A stretch of 64,000 bases of DNA from Sphingobacterium sp. UGAL515B_05 (GTDB lineage: Bacteria; Bacteroidota; Bacteroidia; Sphingobacteriales; Sphingobacteriaceae), in NCBI RefSeq assembly GCF_033097525.1, contig NZ_CP109907.1, positions 1,488,001 to 1,552,000 on the forward strand, in the 5' to 3' direction. The translations under genes and the position numbers were made by a program. Position 1 is the first letter of the stretch. Every line of letters starts with the position of its first letter. Shown piece by piece: positions 26,613 to 35,302 of the stretch. The notes beneath the pieces are model-generated. The model had not been told where the DNA came from, ran no database searches, and was given only the letters and a program-made list of their open reading frames with translations.

Positions 26613-28196
26613 CTATTTTAACAACGGAAATGGTCCCAAGAAGTAAGTCGCTCGTTTATAGAAACGGAGAAAGAAATCAAGTACCGCATAGTCCACTGGA
26701 AAGAAAAATTGCTTATCCACTTCCGCCTTAAATAGATTGACATAGTACTTAGGCAACTCGCTCGGAAAGAAATCCTCAACCAAAAGATTCAAAAAATATC
26801 GTGCATAAGGCACGTCATTTTGATTACCTTTCTCCACAAAGTCGTTATTTTTTAATGGAAAAAACTCTTCTATACCACCAAAAACTTCTAATCCTGTCTT
26901 CGGATTAAAGAATACCGTGACTTTCGCATCTTTTGTAAGATCCAAATTTGATTCCGGAAGAGGAGACTCCTCTTTGCCCGGATATTTTTGTTGATATTTT
27001 TTGAAGAAATCCGTTGCAAATTCCTTCACGTCTTTTCCTTCCATAAACGCAACAGCCGCCTTATGCTCAGACTGGAATAATTTACCCATATCTTTCAGCT
27101 GCTTTTCTGTTTTCTTCAAGCTCTTATCCTTGCCATTCAAGGCCTCAATGCGATAAGTCATCTCATATTGTTCCGGTAAATCAAAATTTACTTCGTCGGT
27201 ATTGACAACGGTCATAATTCCTGACAGATTCCAGGCATCTTTCCATGGTACAATTTCCATATAGAAAGATAAGGCTTCTGTAGGTTCAACAAATTGCTGT
27301 ATAGAGTCCTTAAAGATTTTAAATGCAGTCTTTGTACCGATATGTTTTACATGCACATAAAGCTCGTCCGTTTTTACATAGTCAAAAAAGCTATTAATAC
27401 GATTACCTAAGGTTTTGACAATATCATATAGCGCATGTTCTTTGCCAATCACCTCAGCTACAAATTCAGATGCCTTCAATGCAAACAGATGTAGCCTATA
27501 ATTATTGAAATGATTATCTCGAACACGATAGACCATCTGTTGTAACTGATTCTGATCGTGTTGATATCGCCCTATCTCCGCAACTTGCATCAAATGATTG
27601 AGATTGGTGTTATATTCACCTGCTGTCAGGTAATTTGTAGCGACAAGCTTTTCAATAAAATTACGGACTTCAAAATAGTTGGCCCCTTCGTCCAAAGCAT
27701 ATTCTAGTTTTAACTTTTCATTTTCAGGAGCAACTTCATAATGTTCTTCCAAGATCGAATAGGCCAAATCTGTAACCAATTGAATCAGACGGCCACGGGG
27801 ATCAATAAACAAATGTGGGTTACGTTCACTGAAAAACAACCAGGTCAATACGGCAATATCTTCACTATTGATATCCTCAGCATAATAATCCGTTAGGTCA
27901 TTATCACTATAAAAAGGTAAAAGTTGATTGTATAGTTCTGTATGGATCGTCCTAAAAGCAGCAAAAATTCCTGTTTTTGCAATCACGTCTTCTAAGTAAC
28001 AGGTCAGATAGATACTCAATGTCTTTAAAGCATCTGTATGTATAAGATCATTTGTCTCTTGCTCCTCAAACCATAATGTAGATAAACTATCATTGATTTC
28101 ATTTGCAACACGTAAATAATAACTATCTATTTCATTTGTTTTTTGATAAGTATGGTGTGCTATCCAGTCTTGAATAAAAATTCTATTTCCTCTCAT
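26613..28196 (-). CDS. Uncharacterised 527-residue protein
   Basis: I do not recognise the family. With the ATG at 28196 the protein starts MRGNRIFIQDWIAHHTYQKT, has no signal peptide or membrane helix, and is acidic and mostly helical, so it is probably cytosolic. Features include a long central helical region (residues about 190-270), a lysine-rich stretch near 345-365 (NGKDKSLKKTEKQLKDMGKL) and a hydrophobic, aromatic C-terminus (DYAVLDFFLRFYKRATYFLG). The frame is open to 28262, but a -7-like box (TACTTTTG) lies at 28214-28221, between the two possible starts, which favours the shorter protein. It is monocistronic, with a terminator on its 3' side and another upstream that closes the next gene. 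Confidence 0.8.
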   Translation of the reverse strand: MRGNRIFIQDWIAHHTYQKTNEIDSYYLRVANEINDSLSTLWFEEQETNDLIHTDALKTLSIYLTCYLEDVIAKTGIFAAFRTIHTELYNQLLPFYSDNDLTDYYAEDINSEDIAVLTWLFFSERNPHLFIDPRGRLIQLVTDLAYSILEEHYEVAPENEKLKLEYALDEGANYFEVRNFIEKLVATNYLTAGEYNTNLNHLMQVAEIGRYQHDQNQLQQMVYRVRDNHFNNYRLHLFALKASEFVAEVIGKEHALYDIVKTLGNRINSFFDYVKTDELYVHVKHIGTKTAFKIFKDSIQQFVEPTEALSFYMEIVPWKDAWNLSGIMTVVNTDEVNFDLPEQYEMTYRIEALNGKDKSLKKTEKQLKDMGKLFQSEHKAAVAFMEGKDVKEFATDFFKKYQQKYPGKEESPLPESNLDLTKDAKVTVFFNPKTGLEVFGGIEEFFPLKNNDFVEKGNQNDVPYARYFLNLLVEDFFPSELPKYYVNLFKAEVDKQFFFPVDYAVLDFFLRFYKRATYFLGPFPLLK

Positions 28197-28213
28197 ATGA
28201 AAAATGCTAAAAC

Positions 28214-28221
28214 CAAAAGTA
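28214..28221 (-). promoter_or_regulatory. Predicted -7 box (TACTTTTG)
   Basis: It matches TAnnTTTG on the minus strand and lies 17 bases before the ATG at 28196. It supports that start over the one at 28262. A convincing -33 element was not seen. Confidence 0.4.
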
Positions 28222-28413
28222 GCCAAATTTTCGAAATATCCATACGGGCAAAACACAAACACGTTCGAAAATAATCTACATTAACTAAAGCACCCACAAA
28301 CAGCAGGTAACATCCAAGAATCCCTCGTAAAATTTTAAAATACGTCCTTACTGTAAAGTAGATTAACTGGACTAAAAACAGGCAGTATCTGCTAGGAACG
28401 ATAAAATTGTCAC

Positions 28414-28447
28414 AAAAAAAGAGATACCTTAAAAGGTATCTCTTTTT
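28414..28447 (-). terminator. Bidirectional terminator after the PHP phosphatase gene
   Basis: A run of As, GAGATACCTT, two As, AAGGTATCTC and a run of Ts form a near-perfect hairpin with U-tracts on both strands, 20 bases after the stop of the minus-strand phosphatase gene. Confidence 0.8.
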
Positions 28448-28467
28448 CCAATGACTATAATTTGATG

Positions 28468-29268
28468 CTAGCCAGTAGCAATTACATTCTTACTAGTTCC
28501 CAAATGGTCTTGCAAGGTCGGATTCAATATGGTACATGTTTTGAGTAAATCACGTACAGGATATTTAGCCACCACATCTTCCAAAGCGGCCAAATGGCGT
28601 TCATGATGTGCATCTGAACCCACAAAATCATACATTCCAGATTTAATCATCGTTAAAGCTGCAGATTTTACTTCAACACCATAGTACCTGCTGATAGATA
28701 ACAAGTTTAACTGTAACATGCAACCGGCGTCCTTAATCTGTTTATACATATTAAAGTTATAATGATAATAATTATAACGTTCCGGATGTGCCAAAATAGG
28801 CTGGTAGCCAAGATTTTGTATATCCAATATGGTCTGAAATAACGCTTTGGATTCTTGTAAATAGGACATCTCAATAAGTACATATCCACCGGGCATAACA
28901 CAGAGTTCATTCGATCCGATGAGATTCACTATTCCGTCATCTATCATATGCTCAGCTGCAGCATAAATTTCCGGCATATTAGGCAGGCCAGCGATGCCAG
29001 CCAGTAATTTGTCCTTCGCAGCTTCAATCGTACGAATCGAATTTGGATGTACGCCATCCATAATATGCGGTGTACAGATAAATTTCTCGAAGCCCATTCG
29101 GCCAAGCCCTTTCAACAATACTAATGATTGTTCAATTGATTGACTTCCATCATCTATTCCAGGAAGGATATGGTTATGCATATCTACCTCCAAGAAGGCC
29201 AATTTACCGACAACCTTTACTTTTGATTCCTGAGTTTTGTTTCCAAACAGTTTTGAAAATATCCCCAT
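28468..29268 (-). CDS. CpsB/YwqE-type PHP-family tyrosine-protein phosphatase
   Basis: A 266-residue PHP-fold metal-dependent phosphatase. The motifs are those of the CpsB/CapC/YwqE family: VDMHNHILPGIDDGS near residues 28-42, CTPHIMDGVHPN, then LAHPERYNYYH and GSDAHHERH near the C-terminus. These residues bind the metals. In Gram-positive bacteria such enzymes dephosphorylate the tyrosine kinase that controls capsule synthesis. No polysaccharide export or kinase gene is next to it here, so its partner must lie elsewhere. It has no signal peptide and is probably cytosolic. Confidence 0.9.
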   Translation of the reverse strand: MGIFSKLFGNKTQESKVKVVGKLAFLEVDMHNHILPGIDDGSQSIEQSLVLLKGLGRMGFEKFICTPHIMDGVHPNSIRTIEAAKDKLLAGIAGLPNMPEIYAAAEHMIDDGIVNLIGSNELCVMPGGYVLIEMSYLQESKALFQTILDIQNLGYQPILAHPERYNYYHYNFNMYKQIKDAGCMLQLNLLSISRYYGVEVKSAALTMIKSGMYDFVGSDAHHERHLAALEDVVAKYPVRDLLKTCTILNPTLQDHLGTSKNVIATG

Positions 29269-29442
29269 ATCGTGATGTATAAAATCGTTTTTTGTCTGTT
29301 AACTTAATTTATTAAACGTCAAAAGTACCATAAACAAAGCAAACGATCTTAATATTATTTTAACATTATAAAAATATAACCATAATATTACAAAAGAAAC
29401 CCAAACAATGGTGCAATAAAATTGTTTCGCACCCTATTTTAG

Positions 29443-31419
29443 TTACTTTTTATTTAATTCAGCCAAGATTTGATCAAGTAAATAACTGATCGCACCATCA
29501 CTGGTCTGCGGCAATCTTGTCGACATTTCAACTTCGGCACGGTTACCCACTACGCCCTTTGAAGTAATTGCGGTACTGCCATATTGATTGAGTTGTGCCA
29601 GTGTTGTTTCCCATTGTTTACCAGGTGCAACCCCCATTTCCTTTAACATTCCAGGTAGCTTTTGCAGATCCATAGCCGCAGACATCTTATTTTGCTTCAT
29701 AAGCTTCACAAAATCCTTATTTACAGAAGCGTTCATCTTATTCTGACGGATATCATTCAAGGCCAACGAATCATTACTGACCATTACCAAATCCTCTTTC
29801 AGGAGAACATACATTGGAAAGTCCTTGGCTTTCTGTTTTGAAAAGGCATAAATGCCGTCATAGACCTGCCCAACTTGCTTTGAAACGGCAATTTCCAACC
29901 CCTTTTTTATCAAACGTTGATCCTTTGATGTAAACATCCAAATAAATACAGGAAGTGTTTCTTCCTTCGTCTTTTTCACTTCGGTTGCATTGTAATCATC
30001 GTCGTAGGTGTAATCGATATAGTCTTTTTTGAACTTCCGAAGACCGTTCACGACAACCAAATGGTCTCCAGGCATCACCTGAGCAATGGCCTTTTCATCT
30101 AATGCTATTTCAAGCGCCATCAGCCCCCACTCCACAACATCTTGTTGCGGACCAAGCAAACCACTGTAATACTTAGCCATATAAGCCGGCATTTCTCTTA
30201 AATACGCTTCTGAATTAATGTTCACATTAAAAAACCCCAAAGTCTTATCGGTTAAATATTTACTGAACTTCGCATTGGGTTTTCTCGCATACATTCTTTT
30301 TGTCATCTCTGCCAAACTTTTATCTAAGCCTACAGACCCTTTTAACTTCAACACATTTCCTTCTTGCACTAAATCCAATAGACCATCTTGATAACCGGTC
30401 TTGAACTTATCCAGTTTGATCCCCATGTAATAATAAGGAAGAGAGGTGGTATAAGGCAATAGACCACGATATAGATCCTCTACATGAGGAACATACAATC
30501 GAATAAGTCCCAGATTTTTTAGAACTTTCTCCTGATCTGAAATTGACAGGGACTTATAATTTCCTGAAAGCAAACGGGACGCTTCATTCAACAACCATTT
30601 ATCGCGCAAACCAGTACGAATAGAATCATTTTTTCTGTTTTGATCTTCATAGGCCGTATAAAGCGAATCATAATAACTGGGATCATGCATTTCAACGGGA
30701 TCACCCGCAGCGATATCAACAACCGGTGGTAATACTTCCGTCGCAGCGGCCGCGATTGTATCGGGTTCAACGGCAATAGCAACTGGCGGTGCTACCGGAA
30801 CGGCAAGCGGTTTTTCATCCTCATCCCAAACCTCGGCAACTGAATCCACAGCGGCAACTGTCGTATCTGCCCATGCATCATAATCGTCAGACGGGCGCGC
30901 GACGTAATCCACCTTTTTGATTCCATACCGACTAGCAATTGAATCATTGTCTAAAAAGGTGGTATTCGTCGTCGCCGAAATAAATCGAGCAATCCGATCA
31001 TTATAGACCAACATGCTACCTGGTTTTAGACCGACGCTTAAATATCCATTAGCAAATGCTTTCGGCTCACCAGCCTCATGAAGCAATTTCTCAAATTGCC
31101 CTTTATTGTTTAAAGGAAATATGAATTCCGTAAAGCTTATACTGTCAGTTTTCCTTGTATAAAAATAAGCGGTCTGAGACAGGTCTACACCTAGATTTTT
31201 AATATCCCTATTTGCAGGAATTCCCGACTTCTCAAAAAAACCAGTTTTCTGAAGCAACTCGTTCAGCTTATTTGCATTAGCCTTCTGTACAATATCTTTC
31301 ATATTGAAAGCCGCAATCATTTCTGCATCTTCGGGGATCTGTTTGATCAAGTCCTGCGCCTTTATACTTGTCCCAAAAGACAAACAGGCTAATCCTACCA
31401 ATATAAATTTTGATTTCAT
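29443..31419 (-). CDS. Exported DUF4836-like protein
   Basis: A 658-residue exported protein with signal peptide about 1-22 (LVGLACLSFGTSIKAQ). The mature start (LIKQIPEDAEMIAAFNMKDI) and the repeated beta-strand/helix pattern resemble DUF4836, a Bacteroidota family of unknown function. Residues about 165-260 form a low-complexity insert rich in Ala, Val, Pro, Asp and Glu (for example PLAVPVAPPVAIAVEPDT) that splits the domain and explains its length. No catalytic motif was found. The lipoprotein gene lies 90 bases upstream on the same strand, so the two may be co-transcribed. Confidence 0.7.
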   Translation of the reverse strand: MKSKFILVGLACLSFGTSIKAQDLIKQIPEDAEMIAAFNMKDIVQKANANKLNELLQKTGFFEKSGIPANRDIKNLGVDLSQTAYFYTRKTDSISFTEFIFPLNNKGQFEKLLHEAGEPKAFANGYLSVGLKPGSMLVYNDRIARFISATTNTTFLDNDSIASRYGIKKVDYVARPSDDYDAWADTTVAAVDSVAEVWDEDEKPLAVPVAPPVAIAVEPDTIAAAATEVLPPVVDIAAGDPVEMHDPSYYDSLYTAYEDQNRKNDSIRTGLRDKWLLNEASRLLSGNYKSLSISDQEKVLKNLGLIRLYVPHVEDLYRGLLPYTTSLPYYYMGIKLDKFKTGYQDGLLDLVQEGNVLKLKGSVGLDKSLAEMTKRMYARKPNAKFSKYLTDKTLGFFNVNINSEAYLREMPAYMAKYYSGLLGPQQDVVEWGLMALEIALDEKAIAQVMPGDHLVVVNGLRKFKKDYIDYTYDDDYNATEVKKTKEETLPVFIWMFTSKDQRLIKKGLEIAVSKQVGQVYDGIYAFSKQKAKDFPMYVLLKEDLVMVSNDSLALNDIRQNKMNASVNKDFVKLMKQNKMSAAMDLQKLPGMLKEMGVAPGKQWETTLAQLNQYGSTAITSKGVVGNRAEVEMSTRLPQTSDGAISYLLDQILAELNKK

Positions 31420-31509
31420 TTTATAATAATTTTTCAGCTACACCCAACCTATGCTATAGCAGCGCTTTCAGCAACTAAATATGGTCTCGGTTTCACCAAC
31501 GTTATTAGG

Positions 31510-32214
31510 TTATTTTGTTAATGTGATTTTATTTGCCAAGCTCGATTTACCATATACCAAATCCATAAAAGGTAGCTTTAGCAAAACTCCTTTCTTATTT
31601 CCGGCAACCTTTGCCAGGCCGTTTGCCTGAGATGCTATCGGTTTTTCAAAACGAATAATCTGTGTATAGAATGCATCTGAAAACTGGGTGGTATTATCGC
31701 TTCCCAACTGATTGAATTTTGTCTTCCAGTCAGCAGAAGCTACAAATTTGCGCTCAAACACATTAGTCTGTGCATTATAATGATAGCGGTTTGAATTCGA
31801 TATCTTTGTTTTAAATCGATTTGCCAATATATCTGAAAAGGCATTCAACGATTCTATCTGACTAAAATCACATGAAATATTAACGATATAATTGGTAAAA
31901 TCCGTTGTGTATTGCACATTGGAAATTCCTTTAGTCTGTTTCAGTAGTTGAACAGCAGAGCGGATCTCTTTCTCCATATCGGCCTGAGAAGGGATCTGAA
32001 TTCCCTTGATACTTTTCATCTTCATTAAAGAAGCTACCTTGGTTTTGCTTTTACTTAAATTCAATGTCGCTGCAATATGCCCAGAACCATTCGTTTTTAA
32101 GTCGATCTGCTCAACAAAATCAAAGCAGCTCGATAATGTAAACGCCATTACAACGGCACAGATCATCGTATAAAATCTTTTCAATTTTCCTTTTACTTTA
32201 AATACTTCTTCCAT
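31510..32214 (-). CDS. Uncharacterised lipoprotein
   Basis: A 234-residue lipoprotein with signal peptide ending at Cys30 (ICAVVMAFTLSSC). The sequence after it (VEQIDLKTNGSGHIAATLNL) and the repeated short strand/helix units suggest a small beta-rich periplasmic or outer-membrane-attached protein; I do not recognise a named family. A perfect 14-base palindrome abuts its start codon. It probably forms an operon with the DUF4836-like gene 90 bases downstream. Confidence 0.75.
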   Translation of the reverse strand: MEEVFKVKGKLKRFYTMICAVVMAFTLSSCFDFVEQIDLKTNGSGHIAATLNLSKSKTKVASLMKMKSIKGIQIPSQADMEKEIRSAVQLLKQTKGISNVQYTTDFTNYIVNISCDFSQIESLNAFSDILANRFKTKISNSNRYHYNAQTNVFERKFVASADWKTKFNQLGSDNTTQFSDAFYTQIIRFEKPIASQANGLAKVAGNKKGVLLKLPFMDLVYGKSSLANKITLTK

Positions 32215-32227
32215 TACAACGTTGTAA
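32214..32227. promoter_or_regulatory. Palindrome TTACAACGTTGTAA at a lipoprotein start
   Basis: A perfect 14-base inverted repeat without spacer directly precedes the lipoprotein gene and shares the A of its ATG. Its size and symmetry fit a dimeric regulator site, or it may affect translation start. Chance cannot be excluded. Confidence 0.3.
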
Positions 32228-32373
32228 CGATTAATAATTTGTCAAATCAATATATGTTTTGACATGAACAGCAAACATTGTGCTATTTTTTTCCTATTGA
32301 CAAATTTATTAAAAACGAGAACGCACTTTACTACCTGATTTCAGGGAAAAGTGAAGAAAATGATAGCTTGCTT

Positions 32374-33504
32374 TTACTCCTTTACAAAAGAATTAAAGCC
32401 GCTATCCTTAGCCCATTGAAGCGTATTATAATAGGGATGTATCCACTTATTTAAATCATTGGGGACATAACAGGACAATCCGGAAAATCGCAAAATGGGT
32501 TTACCTAGAAAAGTTGCCGTATTCGCCTTATAGATAACCAATTTCGACACTGAAGCCTCAATAGTGGTTGTCGCAGACGGCAAAAAATGCTGATGAACAA
32601 AATCAAGAAAATCAAAACCTGCCGACAAGGATTTTTCATCAAAATCCAGTCGCTGTAAGTTATCGCGATAGATCCTTGTGAGCGGGGCTCTGGTCAGTGC
32701 ATCGTGAACGTTATTTGCAAGATCCGGCCAATATGCATTATTGACCACAGAAATAGTCGCAGATCGATAGCGTCCTGTCAACTGATTATAAAAATTAAAA
32801 TATGTTTCCGCAGTAGATTTCAGTCCACGCTCAAGATCAGGGTCGACCAAGTTCTTTAAGACCAAATGATAAGGCATACTTGTTGATAAGACTTCCGCTG
32901 GAGAAGCTATTGTATACTTGGCCTTGTCGCGAAGTTGATATAATACTTCGACACTTGCCATGGAACAGGCGTCAAATAGGAGAAAGTCCAGGCCCGAAGG
33001 AATGATTTCCTGCAAATCGCGAAGCTCAGTTTTGTTACCCCTATCCTCATTAAACGACATTAACTTGACCCCAACATTCGGCAACCAATTTGTTGCATGT
33101 GACCACAGGACAAGCCCCGCTGGGCGACCTCCAACATAGGATTTCATGGTCTGCAGAATTTGTTTCATCACAACGGGATTTGCTGAATCCTGATCACCAT
33201 ACGTTTTGATGACCGTGCTCTTTATTTCTGAACTCTGATCAGCAACAATTTTATAGATTTTAGGCGTAGTACCAGCCAATGCCGCATATACATACACATC
33301 AGCATCTAATCCAACCATTCCCTCTTCCATTGCATTAATACTATTGTAAGCATCTGAAACCAAGTTATTATTGGCCCCGATATAAACCAACACAACTCTG
33401 CTATCTTTCTCTATCGCAGTATCTTTTTTGTCATTGCAACTATTTAACAGCATAAGAAATGGCATGCAAAACACCAAAAATATTCTAAACCAGATGGGAT
33501 TCAT
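32374..33504 (-). CDS. Clostripain-family (C11) cysteine peptidase lipoprotein
   Basis: A 376-residue lipoprotein, using the ATG at 33504. The signal ends at Cys23 (FCMPFLMLLNSC). The caspase-like C11 peptidase fold shows in VVLVYIGANNNLVSDAYNSI, then the catalytic histidine in GLVLWSHATNW (H136) and the catalytic cysteine in LLFDACSMASVEV (C180). Clostripain-like enzymes cut after arginine or lysine. The frame is open to 33546, but a -7 box (TATATTTG, minus strand, 33527-33534) lies in that extension. The gene is divergent from the nuclease operon. Confidence 0.9.
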   Translation of the reverse strand: MNPIWFRIFLVFCMPFLMLLNSCNDKKDTAIEKDSRVVLVYIGANNNLVSDAYNSINAMEEGMVGLDADVYVYAALAGTTPKIYKIVADQSSEIKSTVIKTYGDQDSANPVVMKQILQTMKSYVGGRPAGLVLWSHATNWLPNVGVKLMSFNEDRGNKTELRDLQEIIPSGLDFLLFDACSMASVEVLYQLRDKAKYTIASPAEVLSTSMPYHLVLKNLVDPDLERGLKSTAETYFNFYNQLTGRYRSATISVVNNAYWPDLANNVHDALTRAPLTRIYRDNLQRLDFDEKSLSAGFDFLDFVHQHFLPSATTTIEASVSKLVIYKANTATFLGKPILRFSGLSCYVPNDLNKWIHPYYNTLQWAKDSGFNSFVKE

Positions 33505-33526
33505 CAAAACACAATTAAAATCGCAA

Positions 33527-33534
33527 CAAATATA
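33527..33534 (-). promoter_or_regulatory. Predicted -7 box (TATATTTG) for the C11 peptidase gene
   Basis: It matches TAnnTTTG on the minus strand, 22 bases before the ATG at 33504. It lies inside the longer open frame and so supports the shorter start. Confidence 0.45.
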
Positions 33535-33619
33535 CCTAAAAATCAAACTGATACATCAACCAAACATTTAATTACACAAAAGAATATAAAAGCTTCACAT
33601 TAATTTAACTTAACTTAAG

Positions 33620-33627
33620 TATTTTTG
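33620..33627 (+). promoter_or_regulatory. Predicted -7 box (TATTTTTG) for the nuclease operon
   Basis: It matches TAnnTTTG and lies 33 bases before the ATG of the fimbrillin-nuclease gene. No clear -33 TTTG is visible at the expected distance. With the box at 33527 it makes a divergent promoter region of about 150 bases. Confidence 0.45.
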
Positions 33628-33660
33628 TCATTACTTTATTAACAAACACTAACTATCAAT

Positions 33661-35265
33661 ATGATTAACAAGATCATAACTATTCGAAGACAGAATATGT
33701 TGCGAATAGCTTATTTTATGATTGCATTGCTTACATTTAATTCATGTCAGAAAACTGAATCTCGAATTGAGCAGGCTGCAGTACAATTTACCCCGACTAT
33801 TGTCGGTCAAATCAACACAAAAGCTACCGGAACTTCCTGGGACCAGAATGACCAAATCGGTGTATTTATGTACAGATCAGGTCAACCTTTGGCATCAGCC
33901 ACTCTTATTGACCAGGTCAACAATCACTTGTTCACTTTTAAAGGTTCGCTCTTTCAAAGCAGTAGTTCAATCTTTTTACCCGCAGAAAAAGTAGACTTCA
34001 TTGCATACTATCCGTACAAATCGTTAACAGGTTTTCAATATCCAATCGATTTAAGTGATCAGTCAAATCCAGTAGCTTTAGATCTGATGTACGCAAACAA
34101 CGCCAAAAACATCGATAAAAGCAACAATACCATTCCGCTCACTTTCGTACGACAATTGAGCAAAATCAGCATTAATCTATCTATTACCAATACCGCTGCT
34201 TTGGAAGCAAACCAAATTACGGTAAAGATGCCGGCCATAAGCACACAAGGAGAATTTGACTTAACAACGGGAAAACTGACTGTTAACTCGACTGACAAAA
34301 AAGATATCCAGGGAAAAGTAACTACAAACGCCAATAAAACTGCCCGTGTGGAATTTATGTTGCTTCCCGGTGAAGATATCACTGGAAAGGCGATCAAATT
34401 TGTAGCCTCCAATGGCGACAGCTATACATGGACCATTCCACAAGACCAGAACTTAAAAAAACTAACTGCCGGAAATCAATATAGTTTTGATATTAAAATT
34501 GATAATGGTAAGCCAAGTGGTGGAATCGGCGATACCCAAGCCTATCTGGAAATTCCCAAAATGAGCAAGCTAGGCAATGATGAAGTATTTATACAGCATT
34601 TCATGCCCGACGCGAGCGACAGCAGAAACTATGCGATGCTCTATGACAAAAAGTTAAAAATGGCATATTGGGTAGCTTACCCATTATACAGCAGCATCCT
34701 CGGATCGGGCAATCGTACCGATGCTTGGGGATATGACCCACAAGTCTCTACTGCGTTTCAACCTAATCTATTTAATGGTTTCAAGCCAACAGGCTACGAT
34801 AGAGGCCACCAATTGCCAAGTGCAGACCGCAACTTAAATACCACCCAAAATAAAACAACGTTTTATTTTACCAACATGACAGCACAAGCTTCACGTCTCA
34901 ACCAAGGGATATGGGCAAACCTAGAAACGAAAGTCCGAACCTGGACGGCACAATGTGACACGATGTATGTCGTCACAGGAGCAATGCCTACCACAAGCAC
35001 CAACACCGTGTTGGACTTTGCGCAAGACAACGACGGAAAAGATATCGCCAAACCCAAATATTACTTCAAAGCATTAGCCATGAAGAAAGGGTCCGAATAT
35101 TATACTCTTGCCTATAAGATAAACAATGAAACCCCTCCTTCAGGAGTAACCTTCGAAAATTATAGATTGACGGTAAGCGATCTTGAAAAAGCAACCGGCT
35201 TCACATTTTTTCCTGATCTAAATGATACACAAAAAGGAAACATAAATACCTCTATTTGGAAATAA
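33661..35265 (+). CDS. Lipoprotein fusing a fimbrillin-like domain to a DNA/RNA non-specific endonuclease
   Basis: A 534-residue lipoprotein with the lipidation cysteine at residue 29 (IALLTFNSC). Residues about 40-280 form a fimbrillin-like (Mfa-like/Fim) domain: NTKATGTSWDQNDQIGVFM, then VDFIAYYPYKS, LMYANNA and LTFVRQLSKISINL. Residues about 295-530 form a beta-beta-alpha-metal non-specific nuclease of the NUC1 type: GYDRGHQLPSADR with the general-base histidine at 383, and FYFTNMTAQ with the metal-binding asparagine at 405. The fimbrillin part would display the nuclease on the cell surface. The protein opens an operon with a receptor and a second nuclease-like enzyme, so extracellular nucleic-acid breakdown is the likely job. 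A later start at residue 13 is possible. Confidence 0.92.
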   Translation: MINKIITIRRQNMLRIAYFMIALLTFNSCQKTESRIEQAAVQFTPTIVGQINTKATGTSWDQNDQIGVFMYRSGQPLASATLIDQVNNHLFTFKGSLFQSSSSIFLPAEKVDFIAYYPYKSLTGFQYPIDLSDQSNPVALDLMYANNAKNIDKSNNTIPLTFVRQLSKISINLSITNTAALEANQITVKMPAISTQGEFDLTTGKLTVNSTDKKDIQGKVTTNANKTARVEFMLLPGEDITGKAIKFVASNGDSYTWTIPQDQNLKKLTAGNQYSFDIKIDNGKPSGGIGDTQAYLEIPKMSKLGNDEVFIQHFMPDASDSRNYAMLYDKKLKMAYWVAYPLYSSILGSGNRTDAWGYDPQVSTAFQPNLFNGFKPTGYDRGHQLPSADRNLNTTQNKTTFYFTNMTAQASRLNQGIWANLETKVRTWTAQCDTMYVVTGAMPTTSTNTVLDFAQDNDGKDIAKPKYYFKALAMKKGSEYYTLAYKINNETPPSGVTFENYRLTVSDLEKATGFTFFPDLNDTQKGNINTSIWK

Positions 35266-35302
35266 TTAATAAACGATTTAGTCATATCAATTTAGTTTAA
35301 TT

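Noticed and set aside
29410..29433. Possible hairpin (GGTGC ... GCACC) after the DUF4836-like gene
   Set aside because: Only five terminal pairs are clean and the loop is long; too weak to call a terminator.
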